Assembly (NCBI GenBank): GCA_025934775.1
Contig: JAICWO010000008.1
Span: 62,001 to 126,000 of the forward strand
Direction of reading: 5' to 3'
Source of the DNA: Gemmatimonadaceae bacterium
GTDB taxonomy: Bacteria > Gemmatimonadota > Gemmatimonadetes > Gemmatimonadales > Gemmatimonadaceae
DNA length: 64,000 nt
Of this stretch, positions 24,121 through 32,512 are shown piece by piece. Within the stretch, counting starts at the first letter, position 1, and the number at the start of each line of letters is the position of its first letter. The position numbers were made by a program, and so were the translations under genes. The notes under the pieces are model-generated. The model was not told where the DNA came from. It worked only from the letters and a program-made list of their open reading frames with translations, and searched no databases.

Positions 24121-24633
24121 TCAGCGCGCGGCGCCGGACGTCTTGCCGCGCAGCAGCGACGCGGTCCATGCCGCGCCCGCTGGCACCTCGAACTTTGCTC
24201 GCCAGCGCGCGGCGTCGGTGAGCGTGGTGTCGAACACCGGCGTCGATGCGTCGATGTCGCCACGATTCGCGCGCGCCGCAAACTCCTCTCGCGACACCGT
24301 CACGATGTCGTCTGCCGCGCGATAAAACAGACGCCCGCCGCCGACGAGCCGCGATCCGATCACGTGCTCGAGCTGCTGAAGCTCGCGAAACAGACCGTCG
24401 ATCGAACAGCCGGATGCGTTCTCCGCGGTGACGTCGACGCCGATCGCGAGAAATCGATCGTCCCGCCAGTCGCGCGCGCCGCGAAGGGGCACGCCGTGCG
24501 CTTTCCATCCGGCGAGGAACTGATCGACGGCCGCGAGCAGCGTGTCGGCCGCGGCGCCGGCGAGCGGGCTATCGCTGGCGAAGACCCAGACTCGCGCCGA
24601 ATCAGGCAGCGCGTCGAACGGTACGATCGGCAT
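24121..24633 (-). CDS. Conserved hypothetical protein (family sometimes mislabelled ABC transporter ATPase)
   Basis: 170-residue cytoplasmic protein without Walker motifs. The pattern IVPFDALPDSARVWVFASD, FLAGWKAHGVPLRGA and ASGCSIDGLFRELQQLE resembles a family known mainly from Bacteroidetes whose databases label (ABC transporter ATPase) is not supported by motifs. The single Cys in SGCSID is the most conserved point. Function unknown. Confidence 0.75.
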   Translation of the reverse strand: MPIVPFDALPDSARVWVFASDSPLAGAAADTLLAAVDQFLAGWKAHGVPLRGARDWRDDRFLAIGVDVTAENASGCSIDGLFRELQQLEHVIGSRLVGGGRLFYRAADDIVTVSREEFAARANRGDIDASTPVFDTTLTDAARWRAKFEVPAGAAWTASLLRGKTSGAAR

Positions 24634-24660
24634 ACGCGAAAGCTAATTCGCGCGGCAATC

Positions 24661-25098
24661 TCAATCCGGCTCTGTTCGGTGCCGGTGCGCCTGGTGCGAG
24701 ACCGGTGTGTACGACGGCGACGTGCGCGCGAACCGGCGGTCGATTTCGGCGAGCAGCTTGGCGGGCGGGATCGGCTTCGCGAGATATCCGTCGCACCCGG
24801 CCGCGATGCTGCGCTGCTCGTCGCCGGGGAGCGCATGCGCGGTGACGGCAATGATGGGAATGTGCCGCGTCAACGGATCGGCCTTGATCACGGCCGTCGC
24901 TTCCCAGCCGTCGAGCTCCGGCACGGAGATGTCCATCAGCACGAGATCGGGGCGCGCCGTGCGCGCGCATTGCACGCCTTCGGTTCCCGTCACCGCCTCG
25001 ACCACTTCGTACCCCGCGAAGCGCAGCGCCGTCGCGTAGATGATCCGATTGTCCTCGTTGTCTTCGACGAGGAGAATGGTCTTCGGGGAATCGACCAC
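24661..25098 (-). CDS. Single-domain response regulator
   Basis: 145 residues: one receiver domain and a short basic tail without DNA-binding fold. ILLVEDNEDNRI (acidic pair), LVLMDISVPELDGWEA (phosphoacceptor Asp about 57), AVTAHALPGDE (Thr) and YLAKPI (Lys) are all intact. GTG at 25098 with GGAG 5 nt upstream gives a sensible start. It resembles receiver modules split from hybrid kinases; no kinase is adjacent, so its partner is unknown. Confidence 0.9.
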   Translation of the reverse strand: MVDSPKTILLVEDNEDNRIIYATALRFAGYEVVEAVTGTEGVQCARTARPDLVLMDISVPELDGWEATAVIKADPLTRHIPIIAVTAHALPGDEQRSIAAGCDGYLAKPIPPAKLLAEIDRRFARTSPSYTPVSHQAHRHRTEPD

Positions 25099-25317
25099 AG
25101 TTGCTCCATGGCATACCGTCAGCGCGCTCGCTGCTTCGCCACCGCGCGCTGAATCCAACATACACGTTGCACCAGCGCGCGGAACCCCGCGTGCGGAGCC
25201 GGGATCACTATCCCTTGCGGGCACCGGCGGCGCGCGGTAGGGATTAGGCCGCTGGCGCGCGCGCTCTGCCATCGCGCCCGGCACGACCCTCCGCACTCGA
25301 CCTCATCCCTCCCGGAC

Positions 25318-27165
25318 ATGTCCGAAAAGACGACGTACGACCGCCGGGCCTTCATGGCCTATTTCTCCACGATCGGGCTCGGATCCACGCTGCTGCCTGG
25401 CGTCCTCTGGTCGCAGCTCCAGCAACCGCAGCAGCCGACTATCACGCCCGAGATGGTCGCGGGCGCCGAGGAGATCGCGGGATTGCACTTCACGGAAGAG
25501 CAGCGGACCGCGATCGCGCAGGGGCTGCGCAGCCTGGGGAACGAAGTCGCCGAGCTGCACAAGGAGCCGCTCGACATGAGCGTCTTTCCCGCGATCGTGT
25601 TCGAGCCCGTCCCACCCGGAGAGAAGCTGGCGCACAAGACCAAGGCCGCGATGCAGCGGAGCCACGCTCCGGTGATGGCGCGGCCCGGCAGCGTCGATGA
25701 GCTGGCGTACGCGCCGGTGACGCAGCTCTCGGAGCTCGTGCGCACGCGCAAGGTGAAGCCGTCCGAGCTCACGGAGATGTATCTCTCGCGGCTCAAGCGA
25801 TACGACTCGCAATTGCATTTCGTCATCACCCTCACCGAGGATCGTGCGCGGCAGCAGGCGAAGGATCTGGATGCGGAGATTTCGCGCGGGCACTACCGCG
25901 GACCGCTGCACGGCATTCCCTGGGGCGCGAAGGATCTGCTCGCGGTGAAGGGCTACCCCACCACGTGGGGCGCCGCGCCGTACAAGAACCAGATGCTCGA
26001 CTACGATGCCACTGTCGTGAAGCGTCTCGACGAGGCGGGCGCGATTCTGCTCGCGAAGCTCACGCTCGGCGCGCTCGCGCAGGGCGACATCTGGTTCGGC
26101 GAGCGGACGCGCAACCCGTGGAATCCCGCGACCGGGTCGAGCGGCTCGTCGGCCGGACCGGCGTCGGCGACCGCGTCGGGGTGCGTCGGCTTCTCGATCG
26201 GCTCGGAGACCAACGGCTCGATCACGTCGCCATCGCGCACGTGCGGCGTCGCCGGCTTCCGGCCCACCTTCGGCCGCGTGCCGCGCACCGGCGCGATGGC
26301 GCTCTCGTGGACGACCGACAAGCTCGGGCCCATCTGCCGGAGCGCGGAAGACACGGCGCTCGTCTTCAACGCGATTCATGGCCCGGACGGTTATGACTAT
26401 TCTGTAAAGGACTACCCGTTCAACTGGAACGCAAACGTCAAGCTCTCGTCGCTGCGGATCGGCTACTTCAAGATGAGCGGGCAGCGAAACCTGTTCGAGC
26501 GCCGGAACGCGCAGGGTGAGACGGAGCCCAACACCGAGGCGCTCAACTTCATCAAAGTTCTCGAATCACTCGGCGGCAAGCCGGTGGAGGTCGAGGATCC
26601 GACGCCAAATGCCGGGTATCTCGACGATTTCATTCTGCACGCGGAAGCGGGCGCCGCGTTCTCCGCGCCCGCGCTCGCGGGCGATCTGGACATCATGATG
26701 CGGAGCCACACGGAGTTCTACAGTACGTGGCCGGATTACTTCCGCGTCTCGCAGTTCTATCCCGCCGTCGATTACGTCAACGCGAATCGGGCGCGCACGC
26801 TGCTCTGCCAGAAGTGGTGGGACCTGTTCAAGAAGTACGATGTGATCTTCACGCCCCAGGAGAACACCTCGGTCACGAACGTGACCGGAACGCCCTCGAT
26901 CGTGGTGCCCACGGGCTTCGAGGTGCCGGTGCCGTTCAATGGACGAGGCGGGCGTGGCGGAGCGGCCGGCGGTGGCGGCCGCGGGGGGCGGGGCGAATCG
27001 GCTGCGCCCGCGGGTCCCCCGCCGGCGCCCATTCCGTCGCTTCCGCTGCCGACATGGATGTACATCATGGGGCCCATTTATCAGGATGAGAAAATCCTAA
27101 CGGTCGCGCACGCTTTTCAATCGGCGACCAGTTTCCACACCAAGCACCCGCCGCAATTCCCGTAA
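25318..27165 (+). CDS. Tat-exported amidase-signature hydrolase
   Basis: 615-residue amidase of the GatA/AS family. A Tat-like signal is at the N-terminus (DRRAFMAYFSTIGLGSTLLPG). An extra region of about 100 residues precedes the amidase fold. Catalytic Lys is in HGIPWGAKDLLAVKG (about 205), cis-Ser in TGSSGSSAGPASA (about 280) and the nucleophile Ser in GSETNGSITSPS (about 303). Near residue 540 there is a Gly/Arg-rich then Pro/Ala-rich insertion (about 35 residues). Substrate is unknown; export suggests a scavenging or peptide-amide role. Followed by a strong terminator. Confidence 0.93.
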   Translation: MSEKTTYDRRAFMAYFSTIGLGSTLLPGVLWSQLQQPQQPTITPEMVAGAEEIAGLHFTEEQRTAIAQGLRSLGNEVAELHKEPLDMSVFPAIVFEPVPPGEKLAHKTKAAMQRSHAPVMARPGSVDELAYAPVTQLSELVRTRKVKPSELTEMYLSRLKRYDSQLHFVITLTEDRARQQAKDLDAEISRGHYRGPLHGIPWGAKDLLAVKGYPTTWGAAPYKNQMLDYDATVVKRLDEAGAILLAKLTLGALAQGDIWFGERTRNPWNPATGSSGSSAGPASATASGCVGFSIGSETNGSITSPSRTCGVAGFRPTFGRVPRTGAMALSWTTDKLGPICRSAEDTALVFNAIHGPDGYDYSVKDYPFNWNANVKLSSLRIGYFKMSGQRNLFERRNAQGETEPNTEALNFIKVLESLGGKPVEVEDPTPNAGYLDDFILHAEAGAAFSAPALAGDLDIMMRSHTEFYSTWPDYFRVSQFYPAVDYVNANRARTLLCQKWWDLFKKYDVIFTPQENTSVTNVTGTPSIVVPTGFEVPVPFNGRGGRGGAAGGGGRGGRGESAAPAGPPPAPIPSLPLPTWMYIMGPIYQDEKILTVAHAFQSATSFHTKHPPQFP

Positions 27166-27240
27166 CGGCACACCCGATGCGTTGACGGCCGGCGGATGGC
27201 TGCCAGGGGGGCGAGGGTCCCCCGGCCATCGACCACGGAG

Positions 27241-27274
27241 AACCCCTTCGGCGACGGCGCCGAAGGGGTTCTTT
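27241..27274 (+). terminator. Intrinsic terminator after the amidase gene
   Basis: A 13-bp perfect stem (AACCCCTTCGGCG / CGCCGAAGGGGTT) with an ACGG loop, followed by CTTT. It ends the amidase transcript. Confidence 0.8.
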
Positions 27275-27353
27275 CGTGCATCCTGCCTCATGACTTTACG
27301 AATCCGCGACACACCCGCGCAGCGATTCGAGCACCCTCGGCCGTAGTTCAAGT

Positions 27354-27365
27354 GTCCAATTGGAC
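27354..27365. promoter_or_regulatory. 12-bp perfect palindrome upstream of the LytS-type kinase
   Basis: GTCCAATTGGAC lies 72 bp before the kinase start, in a region without coding. Its symmetry and AT-rich centre suit a dimeric regulator, possibly the LytTR regulator itself or another factor. Confidence 0.35.
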
Positions 27366-27436
27366 GCCGGCGGTGAAGAAACCACCGGCTCCCGGCGCGG
27401 GTAATCGTTCGAGGACTCTCTTGCCCCGCCCGCCAC

Positions 27437-28690
27437 ATGCCGCTGCGCAAATTCATGTCATTGCGATCTCTCGCCGAGCTCGACGTGGTCTCGGGACGCG
27501 CCAACGGGCGCTTCTCCGGCCCGTCGCGCACTGTCCCGAGCGGCGAGGCGCTGGCGCAGACGGGCGAGTACAGCATTTTCGGACTCACGCGCGCGGCGGA
27601 CCAGGCGGCCGTCCGCGAACGGCAGGTCGGCTTCACGCTCGTGATCTTCGGCGTCGCGACGATCATCGCGGTGCTGTACTCGATCGAGCAATTCTTCTAT
27701 AGCCGACTCGCGGGCACGCCGGTGTCGATCACCGAGCTCGTGCCGGCGGAGCTGATCTTCACGTACGCATGGGCGCTGCTCACGCCGGTCGTGATGGCGG
27801 TGGCGCGCCGGTTCCCGGTGTGGGGGCGGCAGCGGACGCGAAACTGGGTCGTCCAGATCGGCGCGATGGTGAGCTTCGTGCTCGTGCACGTGGCGATCCT
27901 CACGACGATCAGCGCGGTGCTCGGGCCGGGGCTTCACGCGGCGCCGACGCTGTTCGGCCAGGGGCTGCTGTCATGGACGGTGCTCGACAGCATCGTGTTC
28001 TGCACGCTCGTGGCGATCCATCACGCGGTGGTCTACTACCGCGTGTCCAAGGATCGCGCGATTCGCGCGTCGCAGCTCGAGGCGCGGTTGGCGCAGGCGC
28101 AGCTCCAGATGCTTCGCATGCAGCTCCAGCCGCACTTCCTGTTCAACACGCTGCACTCGATCTCGGCGTTGATGCACAAGGACGTGCGCCGCGCCGATTC
28201 GATGGTCGCCGCGCTGAGCGATCTCCTGCGCATGTCGCTCAAGCACATCGGCGCCCAGGAAGTGCCGCTGCAGTCGGAGCTCGATTTTCTGCAGCGCTAT
28301 GTCGAGATCATGACCATTCGCTTCGGCGACCGGCTCACGGTCTCGATCGACGTCGACCCGGAGACGCGAGACGCGCGCGTGCCGAATCTCTTCCTGCAGC
28401 CGCTGGTGGAGAATTCGTTCCGGCACGGATTCAGTGACGTGACCCAGGGGTCGGTGCAGATCACCGTGCGTCGCGACGGCGACATGCTTCGCTGCGACGT
28501 GATGGACAACGGCCGCGGCCTTCCGGCCGGACACAAGGAAGGCGTCGGGCTCGCGAGCACGCGCCAGCGATTGGCGCATCTCTACGGCGACCAGCAGACG
28601 TTCGCGATTCGCGGCGCCCCCGGCGAAGGCGTACACGTCACGATGGCCATCCCATTTCAATCCTTTGATCAGACGGTGCAAGACGCATGA
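27437..28690 (+). CDS. LytS/YehU-type membrane sensor histidine kinase
   Basis: 417 residues. Four hydrophobic segments (about 65-90, 103-122, 133-160, 172-198) form a membrane sensor, followed by a coiled coil and the His_kinase domain with the H-box LQPHFLFNTLHSISALM (about 235) and an ATPase part with PLVENSFRHGF and MDNGRGLP. The stop overlaps the start of the LytTR regulator gene as ATGA, so the two form a two-component pair. Input signal unknown. An internal ATG at 27455 is an alternative start. Confidence 0.93.
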   Translation: MPLRKFMSLRSLAELDVVSGRANGRFSGPSRTVPSGEALAQTGEYSIFGLTRAADQAAVRERQVGFTLVIFGVATIIAVLYSIEQFFYSRLAGTPVSITELVPAELIFTYAWALLTPVVMAVARRFPVWGRQRTRNWVVQIGAMVSFVLVHVAILTTISAVLGPGLHAAPTLFGQGLLSWTVLDSIVFCTLVAIHHAVVYYRVSKDRAIRASQLEARLAQAQLQMLRMQLQPHFLFNTLHSISALMHKDVRRADSMVAALSDLLRMSLKHIGAQEVPLQSELDFLQRYVEIMTIRFGDRLTVSIDVDPETRDARVPNLFLQPLVENSFRHGFSDVTQGSVQITVRRDGDMLRCDVMDNGRGLPAGHKEGVGLASTRQRLAHLYGDQQTFAIRGAPGEGVHVTMAIPFQSFDQTVQDA

Positions 28691-29457
28691 CCGAATCCAA
28701 GACCATCCGCGTCCTCGTCGTTGACGACGAGGAGCTGGGCCGCGACCGTTTACAGTCGCTGCTCGAGGAGCAGCCCGACGTGCAGCTCGTGGGCGTGTGC
28801 GCCGACGGGCAGAGCGCCCTCGATACGATCGAGCGCGAACGGCCCGACCTCGTCTTCCTCGACGTGCAGATGCCGGGGATGGACGGCTTCGAGGTGATCG
28901 AGAGTATCGAGCCGGACAAGCTGCCGGCGGTCGTTTTCGTCACGGCGCACGACGGACACGCGATTCGCGCGTTCGAGATTCACGCGCTCGATTTTCTGCT
29001 CAAGCCATTCGATCAGAACCGCTTCGAGAAGGCGCTCGACCGGGCGCGCAGCCAGCTCGCCCGTCGCGCCGGCCCGATCATCGATCAGCGGCTCGTCTCG
29101 CTGCTCGAGGAGCTGCGCGAGGAGCGCAAGTACTCCGATCGGATGATCGTCAAGTCCGGCGGCCGCGTGTTCTTCGTCCGGACCGACGACATCGACTGGG
29201 TCGAAGCGTCGGGCAACTACGTGCGCATTCACACGAAGAACGAAGCGCACCTGCTGCGCGAGAGCATGAAGAACATGGAGGCCAAGCTCGACCCCAAGAT
29301 CTTCGTGCGCATCCATCGTTCGGCGATCGTGAACATCGACCGGATCAAGGAGCTCGAGCCGTGGTTCCACGGCGAGTACATCGTGATCATGCGCGACGGC
29401 ACGCGGCTGACGGCGAGCCGGGTGTTCAGTGACCGGCTGAGTGCGTTGATTGCGTAG
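28687..29457 (+). CDS. LytTR-family response regulator
   Basis: 256 residues: receiver domain (VLVVDDEELGRDR, LVFLDVQMPGMDGFE, VTAHDGHA, DFLLKPFD) and a C-terminal LytTR DNA-binding domain (about 150-255; FFVRTDDIDWVEASGNYVRI, LRESMKNMEAKL, FVRIHRSAIVNIDRIKEL). It should bind direct repeats in promoters of target genes. Cognate partner of the kinase encoded just upstream. Confidence 0.95.
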   Translation: MTESKTIRVLVVDDEELGRDRLQSLLEEQPDVQLVGVCADGQSALDTIERERPDLVFLDVQMPGMDGFEVIESIEPDKLPAVVFVTAHDGHAIRAFEIHALDFLLKPFDQNRFEKALDRARSQLARRAGPIIDQRLVSLLEELREERKYSDRMIVKSGGRVFFVRTDDIDWVEASGNYVRIHTKNEAHLLRESMKNMEAKLDPKIFVRIHRSAIVNIDRIKELEPWFHGEYIVIMRDGTRLTASRVFSDRLSALIA

Positions 29458-29463
29458 GGAGGC

Positions 29464-29616
29464 GGAGGCTGGAGAGTAGAGAGGGGAGAGTCGAGAGTCG
29501 AGAGTAGAGAGTAGAGAGTAGAGATTTGGAATGCAGATATATTAGTGAGCAGTTCCCAACCTCCAACCTCTAACCTCCAGCCTCTCTCTACTCTCCACTC
29601 TCTACTCTCCCCTCTC
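29464..29616. repeat. Heptamer tandem repeat inside a long imperfect inverted repeat
   Basis: Between two convergent genes lies a purine-rich arm with five heptamers (GAGAGTC or GAGAGTA, 29487-29521) and a pyrimidine-rich arm that is its reverse complement in blocks. GAGGGGAGAGT at 29481 pairs with ACTCTCCCCTC at 29604; AGGCTGGAG at 29466 pairs with CTCCAGCCT at 29575. A loop of about 45 bases is AT-rich. It may end both transcripts; its pyrimidine arm runs into the 3' end of the next gene. Confidence 0.75.
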
Positions 29617-30558
29617 GCCGCGCACCGCCCCCTCCAACGTCGGATACCCAAACTCGAATCCCGCCTCGAGCAGTCGCCGCGGCCGCATGCGTTGACTCGC
29701 CAGCACGGTCTCGTCGGCCATGCGACCGAACGCGAGCTCGAGCGCCAGCGCCGGTACCGGCACCACCGCCGGCCGGCCGAGGACTCGCGCGAGCACGCGT
29801 GTGAACTCGGCGTTCGTCACCGGGTTCGGCGACCCGATGTTGACGGCGCCGGAGATGCCGTCCTCGCGCAGCACGAAGAGAATCGCGGCGATCGCGTCCG
29901 GTAAGGCGATCCAGCTCATCCACTGCCGTCCATTCCCCATGCGGCCGCCGATGCCGAGTCGAAACGCCGGCAACATCCTGGCGAGCGCACCGCCGTGTCG
30001 TGCGAGGACGAGCCCCGTGCGGAGATGCACGACTCGCACACCGGCATCCGACGCCGGCTCGGTCGCGCGCTCCCACTCCTGGCATACGTCAGCGGCGAAT
30101 CCTCGGCCCGGCGTGCTCGATTCGTCCAGAATTTCGTCGCCGCGATTCCCGTAGATGCCCATCGCCGATGCGCTCACGAGCACGCGCGGCCGTGCCGCGG
30201 CGGAGGCGATCATGCGCGCGATGAGCGACGTGCCCTCGACGCGGCTCGAGCGGATGCGCCGGCGGGCCGCGCGCGTCCAGCGCTGATCGAGCGGCTCGCC
30301 CGCGAGATTGATCACGGCATCGATCCCATCGATCGCGCTCGAGTCGGTCGCCCCGTGCGCGGGATCCCACGACGCCTCGTCCGGGCCGTGTGCGTCGCGC
30401 CGAACGAGACGGCGCACGGTATGACCAGCCTGCTCGAGCGCGCGGACCAGCGCCGAGCCGATCAATCCGCTCGATCCCGTGATCGCGATCGTCAGTGCGG
30501 GACCGCCTTGGTGCGATCCGCTCTCACGCCCCGGAATGATTGGCACACCCATGGTCAT
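29602..30558 (-). CDS. TIGR01777-family NAD(P)-dependent epimerase (YfcH-like)
   Basis: Extended SDR of up to 318 residues. IAITGSSGLIGSALVRALEQAGH near residue 25 is the nucleotide-binding turn; SASAMGIYGNRGDE carries Ser and Tyr at catalytic positions; LRTGLVLARHGGALARMLP and MSWIALPDAIAAI are typical of this family. Biological substrate unknown. The last residues RGERGE come from the repeat that covers its 3' end. The start at 30558 is not certain. Confidence 0.88.
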   Translation of the reverse strand: MTMGVPIIPGRESGSHQGGPALTIAITGSSGLIGSALVRALEQAGHTVRRLVRRDAHGPDEASWDPAHGATDSSAIDGIDAVINLAGEPLDQRWTRAARRRIRSSRVEGTSLIARMIASAAARPRVLVSASAMGIYGNRGDEILDESSTPGRGFAADVCQEWERATEPASDAGVRVVHLRTGLVLARHGGALARMLPAFRLGIGGRMGNGRQWMSWIALPDAIAAILFVLREDGISGAVNIGSPNPVTNAEFTRVLARVLGRPAVVPVPALALELAFGRMADETVLASQRMRPRRLLEAGFEFGYPTLEGAVRGERGE

Positions 30559-30645
30559 GTCCGCGACGCTCGAGTGCGAAAACGACGATTGCGCGCTCGC
30601 AGCCGCGAGACGCGCAATGCCAATGCTACTCGGGTTCAGGCGGTC

Positions 30646-30662
30646 GGCGCGAGAGTCGCGCC
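30646..30662 (-). terminator. Short hairpin downstream of cheZ
   Basis: GGCGCGA-GAG-TCGCGCC, 7-bp stem and 3-base loop, 7 bp after the cheZ stop. No T run; a weak terminator or mRNA end. Confidence 0.35.
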
Positions 30663-30668
30663 TCGTGC

Positions 30669-31346
30669 TCAGGCGGTCTTGCGCTTTCCGAAGATCTCGT
30701 CGGCGACGGCCTGGCGGTCTGCCGCGTTGTTGAGCGCCGCGGTCGCATTCGGGTCGAAGTGCGTGGGCACCGGCTCGTCCTTCGCGAACGACACCATTGG
30801 CGGCGAGAAAATCGTGACGATCTGGGTGATCCGGCGACGCATCTCGGTGAGGAGCCCCGCGATGTGCCCGAGTTGCTGCGCGGTGATGTCCTGGAACTGC
30901 AGATGGTTCATCACGCCGCCCAGCTCGTCCTTGAGCTGCGCGATGCGGAGCTTGCGCGCGACTTCGTCCGCCGAGTCGGCATCGAGCTCCTCGACCAACT
31001 GCACGGCGCGTCCGAGGCAGTCGAGAATGTCGGTGGTGGCGGTCTCGGTGGCGGATGAGACTTCGTGCAAGCTGCCGTGCATCTGCTGGAGCTTGTCCAC
31101 GCCCTGGTTGTCGAGCATGCCGCAGCTTTCACGCAGCCGCACCACGATGCCGACCGTCTCGGCGTACGCGCGGAGCAGCGTGCGCGAGAGCTCCGCGAAG
31201 CCGCCGGGCTGCGCCATCACGTGCTCGAGAAAGCCTTTGGCTTCGCGATCGAGCGTGGCGCCCGAGGTGCTGAGCTCCTCGATCGCGTGATCGACCAATC
31301 GTAACGAGGCTTCCGAGTCGTAGAGCAACTGTTCCGGCGGTCTCAT
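30669..31346 (-). CDS. cheZ: CheZ-type CheY-P phosphatase
   Basis: 225-residue helical protein that speeds dephosphorylation of CheY. The active helix LQFQDITAQQLGHI (about 145-158) keeps Asp and Gln of the DxxxQ catalytic motif. The C-terminus (DRQAVADEIFGKRKTA) may serve as the CheY-binding tail. A long coiled-coil hairpin precedes the motif, as in CheZ dimers. Ten bases separate it from cheY, so both are made together. Confidence 0.9.
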   Translation of the reverse strand: MRPPEQLLYDSEASLRLVDHAIEELSTSGATLDREAKGFLEHVMAQPGGFAELSRTLLRAYAETVGIVVRLRESCGMLDNQGVDKLQQMHGSLHEVSSATETATTDILDCLGRAVQLVEELDADSADEVARKLRIAQLKDELGGVMNHLQFQDITAQQLGHIAGLLTEMRRRITQIVTIFSPPMVSFAKDEPVPTHFDPNATAALNNAADRQAVADEIFGKRKTA

Positions 31347-31356
31347 GGGAGGATCC

Positions 31357-31734
31357 TTATGCCGCGGCGCCGATGCCAGCCATCAGGCGATCGATCTTTT
31401 CCTTCAGCACGGACGGCGTAAATGGTTTGAGGATGTAGTTGTTCACGCCTGCTTCGACAGCGGCGATGATGTCTTCCCGCGCGCCGCGAGTGGTGACGAG
31501 GAGGATCGGAACCGACTGTCCGGCTGGCGTCGCGCGAACCGCGCGGGCGAAATCGAGCCCGCTCATATTCGGCATGTTCCAATCGGTAATGATGAACCGC
31601 ACAGACGCATCGAACTTGGCGAGCGCTTCGAGGCCGTCGGCGGCTTCGAGCGTGTCGGTGTACCCGATGCGCTGGAGGGCATTGATGATGATTCGTCGCA
31701 TCGTGACAGAGTCATCGACGACGAGGAACTTCAT
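31357..31734 (-). CDS. cheY: CheY chemotaxis response regulator
   Basis: 125-residue single receiver domain. LVVDDSVTMRR (acidic pair), IITDWNMPNMSGLDF (phosphoacceptor Asp about 54), LVTTRG (Thr) and YILKPFTP (Lys) match CheY closely; the W-N-M-P segment is diagnostic for CheY rather than other receivers. It would bind FliM (and possibly FliN, see below). Part of the flgM-cheY-cheZ operon under a sigma-28 promoter. No cheA/cheW in the window. Confidence 0.93.
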   Translation of the reverse strand: MKFLVVDDSVTMRRIIINALQRIGYTDTLEAADGLEALAKFDASVRFIITDWNMPNMSGLDFARAVRATPAGQSVPILLVTTRGAREDIIAAVEAGVNNYILKPFTPSVLKEKIDRLMAGIGAAA

Positions 31735-31767
31735 GGCGACGCGACCTCGAGAGAGAGGCGAAGGGGG

Positions 31768-32079
31768 TTACAAATCCCCGGAGTCGAGGAGCCGGCGCGA
31801 CACCGCGTCGACTACCTCCAGTGTGTCGTACGCACCGCTGAGGATCCGGCCGCGAATCCGGTCGGCCCGCGCGGGGTCCATCGAGGTCGCGCCGGCCGTG
31901 TCGTCGCGCGCGGCGAGTGCACGTCCAGCGTCCGAGATCTCGACCTTGTCGGAACGGTCGGCGCTCGCCGGCGTCGGAGCCACCCGCTGGATCGGACGGT
32001 CGTCCGAGGCATCGGTTGCCGGCGCGGTGCGAGTCGTATCCGGACCGATCGGGCCGGTGTTCTTCGGGTAGATGTACAT
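31768..32079 (-). CDS. flgM: FlgM anti-sigma-28 factor
   Basis: 103 residues. The N-terminus is Pro/Asp-rich and disordered; SDKVEISDAGRALAA and ADRIRGRILSGAYDTLEVVDAVSRRLL match the helical sigma-28 binding part of FlgM. It would hold FliA inactive until the hook is finished and FlgM is exported. ATG 32079 with GGAGGAAA 4-5 nt upstream. A sigma-28 promoter lies directly before it, giving feedback. Confidence 0.85.
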   Translation of the reverse strand: MYIYPKNTGPIGPDTTRTAPATDASDDRPIQRVAPTPASADRSDKVEISDAGRALAARDDTAGATSMDPARADRIRGRILSGAYDTLEVVDAVSRRLLDSGDL

Positions 32080-32098
32080 TGATTTCCTCCGCACCCGA

Positions 32099-32125
32099 GT
32101 ATCGTCCCTTCCCGCCGCAACTTTA
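32099..32125 (-). promoter_or_regulatory. Sigma-28 (FliA) promoter of flgM-cheY-cheZ
   Basis: On the minus strand: TAAAGTTG (32125-32118), 11 bases, GACGATAC (32106-32099). Consensus is TAAAGTTT-N11-GCCGATAA. It sits 20 bp before the flgM ATG. Confidence 0.8.
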
Positions 32126-32167
32126 GCGGCGTACGACACTCGACCTGCGCGACATTGGAATCCGGCC

Positions 32168-32506
32168 CTAGGCAGCCGTCTGCGTTCCGTACCAGGACTG
32201 TCGTAATGATGTAATCATGTCGCGAAGATGTGCCAATTGAGCACGATCTCCTGTCCTTCCAACCTGGAGAAGCTCGTTCGCGATATACCCGTACAACGCA
32301 GCGAGCCGGGGCACCAACTCGCCGCCGCTCTTGAAGTCCAGGCTGTACAGCAGATCGAACACGATCCCGGACGCTTCCTCGAGATGCCCGCTACGGCCAC
32401 CCTGCCCCTCATCGAGCTCGCGGTCGGCGTGGGTCAGCTTGGCCAGCAACAGCTCGTACTGATCCGGGATGGTCGGCTCGGCGACCGCGTTTGAGGTGTC
32501 GCCCAT
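32168..32506 (-). CDS. FliS-like flagellar chaperone paralogue
   Basis: 112 residues. LEEASGIVFDLLYSLDFKSGGELVPRLAALYGYIANELLQV corresponds to helices 2-3 of FliS, but the typical N-terminal Y-binding segment (SPGRLVVLVYD) is changed to IPDQYELLLAKLTHADR. It is thus a diverged second FliS. It could serve a different export substrate or flagellin region. It ends the fliD-fliS-flgN operon, 6 bp after flgN. Confidence 0.75.
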   Translation of the reverse strand: MGDTSNAVAEPTIPDQYELLLAKLTHADRELDEGQGGRSGHLEEASGIVFDLLYSLDFKSGGELVPRLAALYGYIANELLQVGRTGDRAQLAHLRDMITSLRQSWYGTQTAA

Positions 32507-32512
32507 GGGCGC

